This document shows, piece by piece, positions 43,293 through 52,166 of a stretch of DNA of 57,364 nucleotides. The position numbers and the translations under genes were made by a program. The notes under the pieces are model-generated. The model was given only the letters and a program-made list of their open reading frames with translations. It ran no database searches and was not told the origin of the DNA. Source of the stretch: Pleomorphomonas sp. (GTDB lineage Bacteria; Pseudomonadota; Alphaproteobacteria; Rhizobiales; Pleomorphomonadaceae); the NCBI GenBank assembly GCA_029976075.1, contig JARKNW010000127.1, positions 1 through 57,364 of the forward strand, given 5' to 3'. Numbering within the stretch: the stretch's first letter is position 1; each line of letters starts with the position of its first letter.

Positions 43293-43964
43293 ATGGCGAC
43301 CGAGGCAGAGGTCGGACGGTCCCGTCCGGCCCCCGTCCACAAGAGGGGACGGGGGCGCGAGGGCGAGAAATTCAGGCTGGTGCTGGATACGGCGCGGTCC
43401 GTCTTTCTTGAATACGGATATGATCGGACCAGCATGGATATGGTCGCCAACGAGGCCGGAGTGTCGAAGGCAACCGTCTATGCCTATTTCGAGAACAAGC
43501 AGCAACTGCTGCGCAAACTAGTGCAGGAAGAATGCAGGGCTGTTGGTCCCAATTTCGCGGCTACGTTAAAGTGGCCCACCCAGGATATTGAGGCCGATCT
43601 GAGGGCAATTGCGCGTAACTTTACGAGTATCTTCCTCGATAAACGAGGACTTGACTTTTACCGTCTTATAATTTCCAATGTTAATAATTTTCCGGAAATT
43701 GCCATGTTCTTCATCGAGGCTGGACCAGATCAAACTCGAGCTGAAATAGCCGACTTCTTCAATATGGCTATGCAACAAGGGCTATTGGCAATTGATGATG
43801 TAGACTTGGCAGTGAAACAGTTTCTTGGGCTGGTTGCCGCGGACCTGCCTCTGAGTTGGGCGCTAGCCGCTCAGCCACCATCTCCAGAGCAATACGAGAC
43901 GATGATCAACAGCGGAGTCCGACTCTTCTTGAGTTTTTACGCAACCAAGAAAAGTAATGATTGA
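43293..43964 (+). CDS. TetR/AcrR-family transcriptional regulator
   Basis: The 223-residue protein has an N-terminal TetR helix-turn-helix: LDTARSVFLEYGYDRTSMDMVANEAGVSKATVYAYFENKQQL covers about residues 30-72, described here only as a region. A variable C-terminal ligand domain resembles the AcrR C-terminal TetR_C_7-like group (FNMAMQQGLLAIDDVDLAVKQF). It is divergent from the RND operon with two dyads between, so it is probably its repressor, released by pump substrates. ATG 43293 has GGAG 9 bp upstream. The second half (43560-43960) is noticeably more AT-rich than neighbouring genes. Confidence 0.9.
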   Translation: MATEAEVGRSRPAPVHKRGRGREGEKFRLVLDTARSVFLEYGYDRTSMDMVANEAGVSKATVYAYFENKQQLLRKLVQEECRAVGPNFAATLKWPTQDIEADLRAIARNFTSIFLDKRGLDFYRLIISNVNNFPEIAMFFIEAGPDQTRAEIADFFNMAMQQGLLAIDDVDLAVKQFLGLVAADLPLSWALAAQPPSPEQYETMINSGVRLFLSFYATKKSND

Positions 43965-43970
43965 GTCCTC

Positions 43971-44894
43971 TCAGGCGACCGCAGCCGTTCCTGAGCCACC
44001 GTCCTGTTCGAGGGCGATGTGAGCGGCCAGCGCCTCGACGAAGCGACGCCCATAAGCCGGTAGCGGCATCGAACGCGACCAGATGGCGGAGATTTCGAAC
44101 TCCACCGGCCGGCCCTCGATGGCGATAGGACGGACGGTAAGGTCGGTCTTCAACGCCCGGATGGAGGAGGGCAACACGGCGACGCCGACATTGCCGATGG
44201 CCATGGAAAACACGGTGTGCGGCGAACCGCTTTCAAGCGCGATGCGCGGGTCCAGCCCGGTGAGACGACAGGCGGCATCGAACATTTCGCGACTGACATG
44301 GCGACGATTGAGCAGTAGCAGCGGATGTTCGCAGACGTCGGCAATGTCGATTGGCGCACCGGTCGTGCCGATGCGGTCAGCCGTGCCGATAGCCAACACC
44401 GCGAGGTGGCAGAGCGGCCGCGCCTCGACGTCCGGCGTCCTGGCATAGCTCGAGGCGTTGATGGTGAGCTGCACGACGCCCGAGCGCAGCTTGGCATCGA
44501 GGTCGGCGCCGCCGCCTTCTTCAAGACGGATGTCGACCCGTGGATGCTCGGCCTGCCATTCATGGAGGAAATCGGGAAAGTAGCGCTCGATGAGCTGCGA
44601 GCAGGCGGCCACCTTCAGCACGCCTGCCTCGCCTTTCTTGAGCTCCTCCGCCGACAGGCGCAGGTTCTTGGTGGCTATCAGCACCTCGTTGATGCGGGAC
44701 CGCAACGCCTCGCCTTCCGGCGAGACGCGGATCTTCTTGCCGATCCGCTCGAACAGGTCCACCCCGAGCGTCTGCTCGATGCTCTGGATCTGGCGCGACA
44801 GGGCCGATTGTGTGATCGACAGCTTGTCGGCAGCGATGGTGAAGCTGCCGCATTCGGCAACCGTCATGAAGCTTTGCAGAAGCCTGTCGTCCAT
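43971..44894 (-). CDS. LysR-family transcriptional regulator
   Basis: The 307-residue regulator has the N-terminal winged helix-turn-helix LLQSFMTVAECGSFTIAADK and LSITQSALSRQIQSIEQTLG (residues about 4-43) and a LysR substrate-binding domain (LKVAACSQLIERYFPDFLHEW onward). The target is unknown. It follows the quinone oxidoreductase by 71 bp in the same direction, so it may be the last gene of that operon or have its own promoter. ATG 44894 has GGGAG upstream. It converges on the TetR gene with only 6 bp between stops, so neither has an own intergenic terminator there. Confidence 0.9.
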   Translation of the reverse strand: MDDRLLQSFMTVAECGSFTIAADKLSITQSALSRQIQSIEQTLGVDLFERIGKKIRVSPEGEALRSRINEVLIATKNLRLSAEELKKGEAGVLKVAACSQLIERYFPDFLHEWQAEHPRVDIRLEEGGGADLDAKLRSGVVQLTINASSYARTPDVEARPLCHLAVLAIGTADRIGTTGAPIDIADVCEHPLLLLNRRHVSREMFDAACRLTGLDPRIALESGSPHTVFSMAIGNVGVAVLPSSIRALKTDLTVRPIAIEGRPVEFEISAIWSRSMPLPAYGRRFVEALAAHIALEQDGGSGTAAVA

Positions 44895-44965
44895 GGCCCG
44901 CTCCCGGTTGGGGGATCAGCCTTAAGTCCTACACGCGGCCGGCGTGCCCCTCAAGGGAGGGGTGC

Positions 44966-45940
44966 CTACACCGTGAGGACCGACGCGCCAGTGGTCGCCC
45001 GCCCTTCAAGTGCGCGATGCGCGTCTGCGGCCGCCGTGAGCGGGAAACGCTGGCGCACTTCCGCCGTGACTTCACCTGAGGCGAGGCGGGCGAACAGATC
45101 GGCCGCTCGGGCTTCGAGCTCGGCGCGCTCTTCGATGAAATGGAACAGCATTGGCCGGGAGGCGGAAAGCGAGCCGCCTTGGGCCAGCATCGACAGCGCA
45201 AAGCCCTCGATCGGCCCCGAAGACTGGCCGAAGGAGACGAAGGCGCCGCGTTTCCTGAGGCATTTCAGCGAGCCGACCCAAGTGTCGTGACCGACACTGT
45301 CGTAGACCACGTCACAGCCGCGCCCATCGGTGACACCGAGTGCCGTCGCGACGAAGTCATCGTGGCGATAGTCGATGACGTGATCATAGCCATGGGCGCG
45401 AGCGAGCTCGACCTTTTCCGGCGACCCGACAGTTCCGATGGTCGTGGCGCCGAGCGCCTTCAGCCATTGGCCCATCAGCAGGCCGACGCCACCGGCGGCC
45501 GCATGAACCAGCACCACGTCGCCGGCCTTAACGGCAAAGGTGGAGGTCACCAGATACTGGACCGTCAGGCCCTTGAGCATCACGGTGGCGGCGATTTCAT
45601 CGGAAATGCCATCCGGCAGCTTCACCAGCCTGTCGGCGGCTATCACCCGTCGCTCCCGATAGGCGCCAAGCGGTGTGGTGTAGGCAACCCGGTCGCCGGG
45701 GCTCAGCCCCTTGACGTCCGGCCCGATGCTTTCCACCACGCCGGCCGCCTCGGCACCGACGACGAGCGGCGTCTCAGGCCAGGCATAGAGGCCGGACCGA
45801 TAGTAGGTATCGATGAAGTTGACGCCGACGGCGGTGTGACGCACCACGGCTTCGCCGGTTGCCGGCGCGCGGTCGGCAACATCCTCCCAGCTCAGCGCTT
45901 CCGGACCACCGGGCGCGCCGAGCAGCATGGCTTTCGACAT
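44966..45940 (-). CDS. NADPH:quinone oxidoreductase, zinc-free MDR family
   Basis: The 324-residue protein of the medium-chain dehydrogenase superfamily, quinone reductase type, starts MSKAMLLGAPGGPEALSWEDV and has HTAVGVNFIDTYYRSGLY, VVGAEAAGVVESIG, the NADPH motif VHAAAGGVGLLMGQWLKALG and VVYDSVGHDTW. The zinc-ligand cysteines of alcohol dehydrogenases are absent, as expected for QOR. It would reduce quinones or other electrophiles with NADPH in the cytoplasm. ATG 45940 has GGGGAAGG upstream. It lies 13 bp after the CMD-family gene and is probably co-transcribed with it. Confidence 0.88.
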   Translation of the reverse strand: MSKAMLLGAPGGPEALSWEDVADRAPATGEAVVRHTAVGVNFIDTYYRSGLYAWPETPLVVGAEAAGVVESIGPDVKGLSPGDRVAYTTPLGAYRERRVIAADRLVKLPDGISDEIAATVMLKGLTVQYLVTSTFAVKAGDVVLVHAAAGGVGLLMGQWLKALGATTIGTVGSPEKVELARAHGYDHVIDYRHDDFVATALGVTDGRGCDVVYDSVGHDTWVGSLKCLRKRGAFVSFGQSSGPIEGFALSMLAQGGSLSASRPMLFHFIEERAELEARAADLFARLASGEVTAEVRQRFPLTAAADAHRALEGRATTGASVLTV

Positions 45941-45953
45941 TTGACCTTCCCCG

Positions 45954-46358
45954 TCAGACCTGGAATTCCGGATCGACCGGGATCTGCAGCGCCTGCACGA
46001 TGGCGTTGGTCTCCGACGCCATGCCGATCACCGACAACAGCTCGGCATGCATGCCCTCGGTCATGCCCTTGGCCTTGGCCTGGGCCGTGTGCGAGTGGAT
46101 GCAATAGCTGCAGCCGTTTACTGCCGATACCGCGACGTAGATCATTTCCTTGACCAGCGGTGACAGCTCGCCAGGCGCCACCATCACCTCCTTGAGGCTG
46201 GCCCAGGTGCGCTCGAGAAGCTGCGGCTGGTTGGCAAGGCCACGCCAGAAATTGTTGACGAAGTTCGATTTGCGGGTGGCGCGGATGTCGTCGAACACCG
46301 CCTTGACGCGTGGGTCGGCCTCGACCTCGGCATCGGTCCAGAGTTTCACGGTTGTCAT
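45954..46358 (-). CDS. Carboxymuconolactone decarboxylase / AhpD-like protein
   Basis: This 134-residue, all-helical protein has the AhpD-type redox motif: Cys83 and Cys86 in NGCSYCIHSHT with His90 in the usual position. A relay Glu lies upstream in LSPLVKEMIYVAVSAV. Proteins with the CxxC...H set act as alkylhydroperoxidase-like reductants; those without it are decarboxylases. Redox activity is therefore the better inference. ATG 46358 has GAGGAT upstream and lies 9 bp after the aminotransferase stop; the quinone oxidoreductase follows 13 bp later. Confidence 0.88.
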   Translation of the reverse strand: MTTVKLWTDAEVEADPRVKAVFDDIRATRKSNFVNNFWRGLANQPQLLERTWASLKEVMVAPGELSPLVKEMIYVAVSAVNGCSYCIHSHTAQAKAKGMTEGMHAELLSVIGMASETNAIVQALQIPVDPEFQV

Positions 46359-46367
46359 GATCTATCC

Positions 46368-47213
46368 TCAGCGATGGGCCCAGGCCCAATAAAGTTCGCG
46401 CGCCTTGCGCCCCTTGGGACCGAAGGCAAACGTCTTGTCGTCGAAACCGATGACCGGCACGACTTTCGAAATGTTGCCGGTCGAGAAGATCTCGTCAGCG
46501 GCGCGGAAGTCGTCGACCTGCAACGTGATCTCGTGGACGGTCTCGCCGGCTTCGCGCAGCAGCCCGATGACACGCTTGCGGGTGATGCCGGCCAGGAAGG
46601 TGCCGTTCGGCACGGGCGTGAAATACTCGCCTCCCTTGACCAGGAACACGTTGGCGGTGGCGAGCTCTGCGACGTTGCCGGCGAAGTCCTGCACCAGGGC
46701 GTTCTGGAATCCCTTGGCCTTCGCCTCGCGGATCATGCGGGCATTGTTGGGATAGAGACAGGCCGCCTTGGCGTTGGTCGGCATGCACTCCACCGTCGGT
46801 CGGCGGAAGCGCGTGGTGGTCATGGTGAAGCCCTTCGGCTCGACCATCGGCATCTCTTCGAGACAGAGCGCGAAATCGGTCGAGGCCGGATCGGCGGCCA
46901 CAACCGAGGCGTCGCCTTCTTCGGCCCAATACATCGGACGAATGTAGACGGCGGGGTTCGGGCCGAACTTCTTGAGGCCCTCCTGCGTCAGGCCGATGAT
47001 CTCGGCGTCGGAGAGCGTCGGCTCAAGGCCGAGATTGCGAGCTGACTGGTTGATACGCGCTGCGTGCAGGTCGAGATCGGGGGCGACGCCCTCGAAGGCA
47101 CGGGCGCCGTCGAACACCAGCGAACCCAGCCATGTGGCATGGGAGTTGGCTCCGAGCACGCGGACATCGCCCTCGTGCCAGGCGCCGTGGTAGTAGGTCC
47201 AGATACGGGACAT
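46368..47213 (-). CDS. ilvE: Class IV aminotransferase, branched-chain type
   Basis: The 281-residue PLP enzyme of fold type IV has the PLP lysine Lys149 in MPTNAKAACLYPNN. LVFDGARAFEGVAPDLDLH, AVYIRPMYWAEEG and NVAELATANVFLVKGGEYFTP match branched-chain aminotransferases, which interconvert Val/Leu/Ile and their 2-oxo acids. Other class IV enzymes share this plan, so specificity is not certain. I chose ATG 47213, because the frame extending to 47288 overlaps the upstream ATPase and is not conserved. It begins 34 bp after that sugar ATPase, so it may be read through from the sugar operon. Confidence 0.87.
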   Translation of the reverse strand: MSRIWTYYHGAWHEGDVRVLGANSHATWLGSLVFDGARAFEGVAPDLDLHAARINQSARNLGLEPTLSDAEIIGLTQEGLKKFGPNPAVYIRPMYWAEEGDASVVAADPASTDFALCLEEMPMVEPKGFTMTTTRFRRPTVECMPTNAKAACLYPNNARMIREAKAKGFQNALVQDFAGNVAELATANVFLVKGGEYFTPVPNGTFLAGITRKRVIGLLREAGETVHEITLQVDDFRAADEIFSTGNISKVVPVIGFDDKTFAFGPKGRKARELYWAWAHR

Positions 47214-47247
47214 CGTCTTGGCTTTCCTCTTGGTCTTGCGCGTCTCA

Positions 47248-48735
47248 TCAATGGACGGACGCGTACATGATGCGTTCCTCGCTGGCATCCAGCGGGGAGA
47301 ATTCCTCGACCACGCGACCTTGGCGGCATACCAGGATGCGGTCGGAGAGTTTCAGGATCTCCGGCAGGTAGGAGGAGATCACCACCACCGCGAGCCCGTC
47401 GTCGGCCAGCTTCTCGATCAGGTGATGGATCTCGGCGATCGCCGCCACGTCGACGCCGCGCGTCGGTTCGTCGAAGATGACGAGGCGAGGCTTCTGCACG
47501 AGGCCCTTGCCGATCACCACCTTCTGCTGGTTGCCACCGCTGAGCTCGACCACGCGGGCATCCGGATTGATCGCCCGGATATTGAGCGTGCGACTCCAGC
47601 TTTCGGCAAGACGAGTCATCTCGGCTCGGCTGACCACCGGCATCTTATTCTCGCCGGCGGCAAGATACCCCGAATAGAGGTTCTCGGCGATCGACATGGT
47701 CTCGAAGAAGCCCTCGAGCTTTCTATCTTCGGTGACGTAGACGATGCCGTCCTGCATCGCCGGACGGGGCGTGTTGTAGCGCACCGGCTTACCATCGAGC
47801 GCCACCTCGCCGCCGCGATTGAAATCGCGCTTCATCACGCCGGCAACGATCTTGGCCGTCTCGGTCCGGCCCGAGCCGACAAGGCCGAACAGGCCGGTGA
47901 TCTGGCCCGAGAAGACCGAGAACGACGTATTCTTGACGATCGCCCCCATCGACAGGTCCTGCACCGACAGCACCTTGTCGCCGGCCGGCCGAACGACCGT
48001 CTTCTTGGCCGCGTCGCCGCTGGCGAGCGTGCGCCCGACCATGGCGCGAACGATCTTCTCGCGGGTGAAGTTCGTCGTGACGTCGGTGACGACGCGCGCG
48101 CCATCGCGCATTACCGTGATGCGGTCGGAGATCTGCAAGGCCTCTTCAAGCGCGTGGCTGATGAAGATCACCGCCACCTTGCGCTCCTTGAGGCGCCGCA
48201 CCAGCGCGAAGAAGTGCCGCTTCTCTTCCGGGGTCAGCGTCGCCGTCGGTTCGTCGAAGATGATGATCCGCGCCTTGAGGCGGACGGCGCGGGCGATCTC
48301 CACCATCTGCCGTTTGGCGGCACCGAGAGTGGCGACCGTCGCCGTCGGATCGACTGTAAAGTTCAGCGATTGCAGGAATTGTTGCGCCGAGATGGCGACG
48401 CCGCGCAGTCGGTTCAGGAACTTCTCGTCGCCGAGATAGAGGTTCTGCGCCACCGTCATCGACGGCACCAGCGACGTCTCCTGGAACACCATGGCGATGC
48501 CCTGCTTAAGGGCATCGGCAGGTCCATCGAAAGTGACCGGCTCGCCGTCGAGCAGGATTTCGCCCGACGATGGCGGCACCACACCGGCAATCATCTTGGT
48601 CAGCGTCGACTTGCCCGCGCCGTTCTCACCAAGAAGGGCGTGCACCTCGCCCTCGGCAATGTCGAAGTCAACGGCGTCGACGGCCAGGTTGCCGCGATAG
48701 CTCTTGGAAAGGGCGCGCGTCTCGATCAGCGTCAT
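47248..48735 (-). CDS. Sugar ABC transporter ATP-binding protein (RbsA/MglA type)
   Basis: The 495-residue protein has two ATPase halves. The first has Walker [10 protein letters not shown] (about 38-46), FQETSLVPSMTVAQNLYLG and IIFDEPTATLTPEE. The second has a degenerate Walker A (GLVGSGRTE), as usual in this family, then VVELSGGNQQKVVIGKGL and VIFDEPTRGVDVAA. It powers import of a monosaccharide through the permeases encoded upstream. Its ATG overlaps the stop of the propeller gene (ATGA). In the first half the signature loop reads TLGAAKRQMVEIARA, weaker than LSxxxxQMVEIA, a common family variation. Confidence 0.93.
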   Translation of the reverse strand: MTLIETRALSKSYRGNLAVDAVDFDIAEGEVHALLGENGAGKSTLTKMIAGVVPPSSGEILLDGEPVTFDGPADALKQGIAMVFQETSLVPSMTVAQNLYLGDEKFLNRLRGVAISAQQFLQSLNFTVDPTATVATLGAAKRQMVEIARAVRLKARIIIFDEPTATLTPEEKRHFFALVRRLKERKVAVIFISHALEEALQISDRITVMRDGARVVTDVTTNFTREKIVRAMVGRTLASGDAAKKTVVRPAGDKVLSVQDLSMGAIVKNTSFSVFSGQITGLFGLVGSGRTETAKIVAGVMKRDFNRGGEVALDGKPVRYNTPRPAMQDGIVYVTEDRKLEGFFETMSIAENLYSGYLAAGENKMPVVSRAEMTRLAESWSRTLNIRAINPDARVVELSGGNQQKVVIGKGLVQKPRLVIFDEPTRGVDVAAIAEIHHLIEKLADDGLAVVVISSYLPEILKLSDRILVCRQGRVVEEFSPLDASEERIMYASVH

Positions 48736-49811
48736 GCCGCACCTGTCTCGATCTCGAGCACGGCGTTGCCGCCGCGCGAGGCGGCGAACAGCACGCCGCC
48801 AATTTCCGCCATGTCGCGGATGCCATGCCGGCGGCCATCGGCCCGGCTGTGCAGGCTCGATACCGGTCTGAGATGATCGTCCAGACGGGCGATCAGTCCA
48901 TAGGACCGGCCGGGAGCCCACGGCTTGCGCACGCCCATGGTGACGACGCCACCACACTGAAGCGGCTCGAGGAAGGAGTTTCCCGAGCTCATCTGCGGCG
49001 CGATCCATAGATCGCGAGGAACCGTCGCCACCATATCCTGGCGATAGGCCGTCTCGGTCAGTACCAGTTCGACGAGGCGGTTGCGCGGCGCCATCCGCGC
49101 CAGCCACGCGCCGCCACCGGTGGCGCGTGTCAGCCGCGACGGATAGCCAGGCAGGTTGGACAGCACCGACTGCGGCTTTGTTCGGCCGTCACCGGTAATG
49201 CGCAGAAGCCTGTGACGGGAGGCCTCCGAGACGATCACCGACCGGTCCGGCTCGATGAGAAGACCTGCGGGCCAGGCAAGACCATCGGCCAAGATACGGC
49301 CGTCACCTTCCACGAGGTCGAGCCGCACAACGGCCCCGCTTGCCCCCTTCGCCATCAGATCGCTTTGCCAGTCATCGGCGGCAAAGCGAGTCGAGCCATC
49401 GGCAACATAAAGAGTGGCTTCGCCGGCCGTTGCCAGTGCGGTCGGCGCATGGAGGCGGCGCCCCGCTACCTCGGTGATGACTCGTCCGTCAAACCGACCG
49501 CCGCTGAGATGAACTTCTCCGGCGATGAGAGCGACCACCAAGCCGCCATCCGGAAAGGCTGCCAGCGCGGAAATGGCTGCCTCAAAGCGCCGAAGGGTCG
49601 TCGGCGCGCCACCTTCCAGCGGACAGGCGAGAAGATCGGCTCCCGAGGCGACCAGCAGTCGGCCTTCGTGAACAAGCAGTGCCTCGGGGTGAGCCACCTC
49701 GGTAAAGGTCTCGGCGGTCTCGAGAAGCGTATTGGGGCGGAAAGCACCATCCATGGGTGGGATGGTGACGGCCTTGCCGCGGAAAGGATCAAGAAGAGCG
49801 TCCCACCACAT
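48732..49811 (-). CDS. Degenerate SMP-30/strictosidine-synthase-like beta-propeller
   Basis: The 359-residue protein starts MWWDALLDPFRGKAV (ATG 49811, GGGAG upstream), 2 bp after the fused permease stop. It shares order and local motifs with the propeller half of that neighbour: HPEALLVHEG, DGLAWPAGLLI, VIVSEASRHRLLRI and NLPGYPSRLTRA. Of the four positions that carry probable metal ligands in the neighbour (PED, PND, ANG, PDN), three are changed here (HAPT, PAG, PSR). I infer loss of metal and catalysis and a binding or structural role. No signal peptide is seen. The frame runs on upstream to 49913, but that overlaps the neighbour. Confidence 0.75.
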   Translation of the reverse strand: MWWDALLDPFRGKAVTIPPMDGAFRPNTLLETAETFTEVAHPEALLVHEGRLLVASGADLLACPLEGGAPTTLRRFEAAISALAAFPDGGLVVALIAGEVHLSGGRFDGRVITEVAGRRLHAPTALATAGEATLYVADGSTRFAADDWQSDLMAKGASGAVVRLDLVEGDGRILADGLAWPAGLLIEPDRSVIVSEASRHRLLRITGDGRTKPQSVLSNLPGYPSRLTRATGGGAWLARMAPRNRLVELVLTETAYRQDMVATVPRDLWIAPQMSSGNSFLEPLQCGGVVTMGVRKPWAPGRSYGLIARLDDHLRPVSSLHSRADGRRHGIRDMAEIGGVLFAASRGGNAVLEIETGAA

Positions 49812-49813
49812 GC

Positions 49814-52018
49814 TCAGGCGCTCCCTTCGGGAAGGGCGGCTTCGGCGCTCTCGCGCCGGCTCGCCACTTGGCTCGGATCGCCTTCGGAGATCGAGGGCGC
49901 TGTCCCGCTCCAATAGGACTTCCAGCTTGTCCAGTTGGGATCTGCGCCCGGAATCTTGAACCTGCCAATGCGGTTGTTGAGGATGCCGCCAACGAACAGT
50001 TCGCCCTTGTGCTCTCGCATCGAGGTGACCATCGGATGGTTCTTGCCTGTAAGGTCGCCTAGCGTGCCCACGATGCGGCCGGTCTCATCGAACTTGATGA
50101 CGCCGCCGGTGTTGATGTTGGGAAACAGCCAGTCGTCGCCGGGCAGGCGGCGGGTCATGCGCTTCCGGAAGCCGGGGTGACGTAGCGACAGATCGAAGGT
50201 CGGCGTGCGTACGCCGAGCCAGGCCATCCAGTAGCAGCCGTCAGACGCGCGGTTGATGTTGTCGGGATAGCCGGGCATGTCGGCGATCAGGCATTCCATG
50301 GTGCCGGCTTTTGGCCCCTCGATCCAGTAGCGATGTACCGAGCAGGCCCAGCTTTCCGCGATCAGTATCGACCGGCCGTCATGAGCGAGGCAGACGCCGT
50401 TGGCGTAGCGAAGGCCGTCATGCACGGTCTTGGTGCGGCCGGTCTTCGGGTCGTAGACCAGAAGGCGACCGGTCGGGCGGCTCTCGATGGAGTCGAGCAC
50501 CCAGTCGTGGGCGTCGTAGCGGGTGGTGGAATCGGTGAACCAGACGCGACCGTCCGGGCCGATGTCGCAGTCGTTTGGATCGCGCAGACGGGCGTCATCG
50601 ACGACTGAGGCCCAGGAACGATTGGTCTCGGTGGAAAGTCGCGTGACCTCACCGTCCTTGGCAATCGAGTAAAGCCCCATGGCACCGACGCAGGTCTTGA
50701 TCGCACCGTCGCGGTCCATGGCAAGGCCAAGCGGAAAGCCGCCGATATGGGCGAACACTTCCGAGCGTTTGTAGTCGGGCGCGAACCAGCGGACGATTTC
50801 CCCGTGACGTGTGCCAGCGTAGAGATTGCCATCCTCGTCAAGGATGACGTCCTCTGGTCCCTCGACCTCGCCGAGGGCGATGGGAGAGGCCTCCGACAGA
50901 TGGTCGTTGAGGGCGTAAGCGCCGCCGCCATTCGGCAGAGCCGACTCCTCACCATTCATCCGATGATGGACCGGCGCAACGTAGACTTCGGCCAGCACCT
51001 TGTGCCGGTTCTTCGCCCAGCGAATGTCGAGAACCACAGCGAAGGCCAGCATGAAGCCGAGCACCAACTGGTTGGAGCCGGTACCATAGCCAAGGCGGAT
51101 CAGCCCGTTGGTCATGGTCAGCACGGCGATGGCGCCCATCAGCCCCTTGGCGATCGAACCACGGCCGCCACCGAGCGAGTTGCCACCGACCACGGCGGCG
51201 GTGAGGGCGGCGAGCTCGAGGCCAGATCCTGTGCCCGGACCGGCGCCCGACAGGCGGGCGGCAAACAGGAAGCCGGCGATGCCGGCGCTGAGACCGGAGA
51301 TGACATAGGTGAGGAACACTGTGCGCCGCACGGGTATGCCGGCATTGAAGGCCGAGCGACGCGAGCCGCCAACGGCCGAAATATGCCAGCCGAGCCGCGA
51401 GCGACTGAGCAACACGTGGGCGAGAAGGGCAAAGACGCCGGCGATAAGGATCGATACCGGCAGGCCACCCAGCGAGCCGGTGCCGATATAGTCGAACTGG
51501 TCGTTGAGGATCGGCGACATCTGAAGCTGCTTGCCCCAGGCGATGATCAGGATGTCGTAGAGCGAGCGCCCCATGATCAGCGTCACCAGCGTCGTCAGGA
51601 AGGCGCGCAATCGCAGATAGCCGATCAGCACACCATTAAAGGCGCCGCAAAGGCCGCCGGTGGCGATCGCCAGGACGAGGGCGAGCGAGGCCGGCAGCTC
51701 CCAGAGGTAGATGCCGACCACCGACATGAAGACGGAGAGCGCGTAGATCGAACCGACCGAAAGATCGATGCCGCCACCCAGCATGACGATGGTGAGGCCG
51801 ATGACGACGATCAGGAATTCACCAAGCTGGCGTGTGGTGTCGAGGAGGCTGGCGGGTGCAAAGAAGCCATTGATCGCTGTGCCGAAGATGGCGATCACGG
51901 CGGAAAGCAGCAGAAAGGGCACGAGGTTGTCGGCCCAGCGCTTGGTGAGTATTTCGCCGACGAGGTGGGAGGGGATCGCGTTGTAGATGAGGCGCGACAG
52001 GCTCTCGGGTAGGCGCAT
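49814..52018 (-). CDS. Sugar ABC permease fused to an SMP-30/strictosidine-synthase-like propeller
   Basis: The 734-residue protein is a fusion. Residues about 25-335 are an RbsC/XylH-type permease with eight to ten hydrophobic segments and the family stretch VIVMLGGGIDLSVGSI-like (near 71-91), VVGGNSLGGGRGS (277-289) and a short docking region. After a linker (about 340-375) comes a six-bladed-propeller domain to about 690, with likely metal ligands Glu389 (GPED), Asn482 (DPND), Asn540 (YANG) and Asp586/Asn587 (GYPDN). Propellers of this type hydrolyse lactones or related esters. RbsC-type permeases end in the cytoplasm, so the propeller should face inside. The next gene is a degenerate copy of the propeller. 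Confidence 0.88.
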   Translation of the reverse strand: MRLPESLSRLIYNAIPSHLVGEILTKRWADNLVPFLLLSAVIAIFGTAINGFFAPASLLDTTRQLGEFLIVVIGLTIVMLGGGIDLSVGSIYALSVFMSVVGIYLWELPASLALVLAIATGGLCGAFNGVLIGYLRLRAFLTTLVTLIMGRSLYDILIIAWGKQLQMSPILNDQFDYIGTGSLGGLPVSILIAGVFALLAHVLLSRSRLGWHISAVGGSRRSAFNAGIPVRRTVFLTYVISGLSAGIAGFLFAARLSGAGPGTGSGLELAALTAAVVGGNSLGGGRGSIAKGLMGAIAVLTMTNGLIRLGYGTGSNQLVLGFMLAFAVVLDIRWAKNRHKVLAEVYVAPVHHRMNGEESALPNGGGAYALNDHLSEASPIALGEVEGPEDVILDEDGNLYAGTRHGEIVRWFAPDYKRSEVFAHIGGFPLGLAMDRDGAIKTCVGAMGLYSIAKDGEVTRLSTETNRSWASVVDDARLRDPNDCDIGPDGRVWFTDSTTRYDAHDWVLDSIESRPTGRLLVYDPKTGRTKTVHDGLRYANGVCLAHDGRSILIAESWACSVHRYWIEGPKAGTMECLIADMPGYPDNINRASDGCYWMAWLGVRTPTFDLSLRHPGFRKRMTRRLPGDDWLFPNINTGGVIKFDETGRIVGTLGDLTGKNHPMVTSMREHKGELFVGGILNNRIGRFKIPGADPNWTSWKSYWSGTAPSISEGDPSQVASRRESAEAALPEGSA

Positions 52019-52088
52019 GGAACTTCCACCTGATCAGCCGGCCGCCATGGGCGGGCCGGAACGTCTGGCGTCCTTTGGGACGATAAAT

Positions 52089-52116
52089 GGAGGCGGCCGC
52101 TGGCTCGGCCGCCTCC
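52089..52116 (-). promoter_or_regulatory. Intercistronic hairpin after the sugar-binding-protein gene
   Basis: GGAGGCGGCCG (52089-52099) pairs perfectly with CGGCCGCCTCC (52106-52116) around a 6-nt loop. It lies 51 bp after the binding-protein stop and 71 bp before the fused permease start. On the minus strand it is followed by ATTTATCG, a poor T-run. It is probably a 3' stabiliser or partial terminator. Confidence 0.65.
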
Positions 52117-52166
52117 GCTTGACGCGTCGTCCCCTCGGCTCGAAGGGAGAGGACGGTCGTCGCGCC

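Noticed and set aside
47218..48876. 552-codon open frame on the plus strand
   Set aside because: Antisense to a clear sugar ATPase; His/Arg-rich shadow without domains.
50747..52012. 421-codon open frame on the plus strand
   Set aside because: Antisense to the permease part of the fusion gene; no motif.
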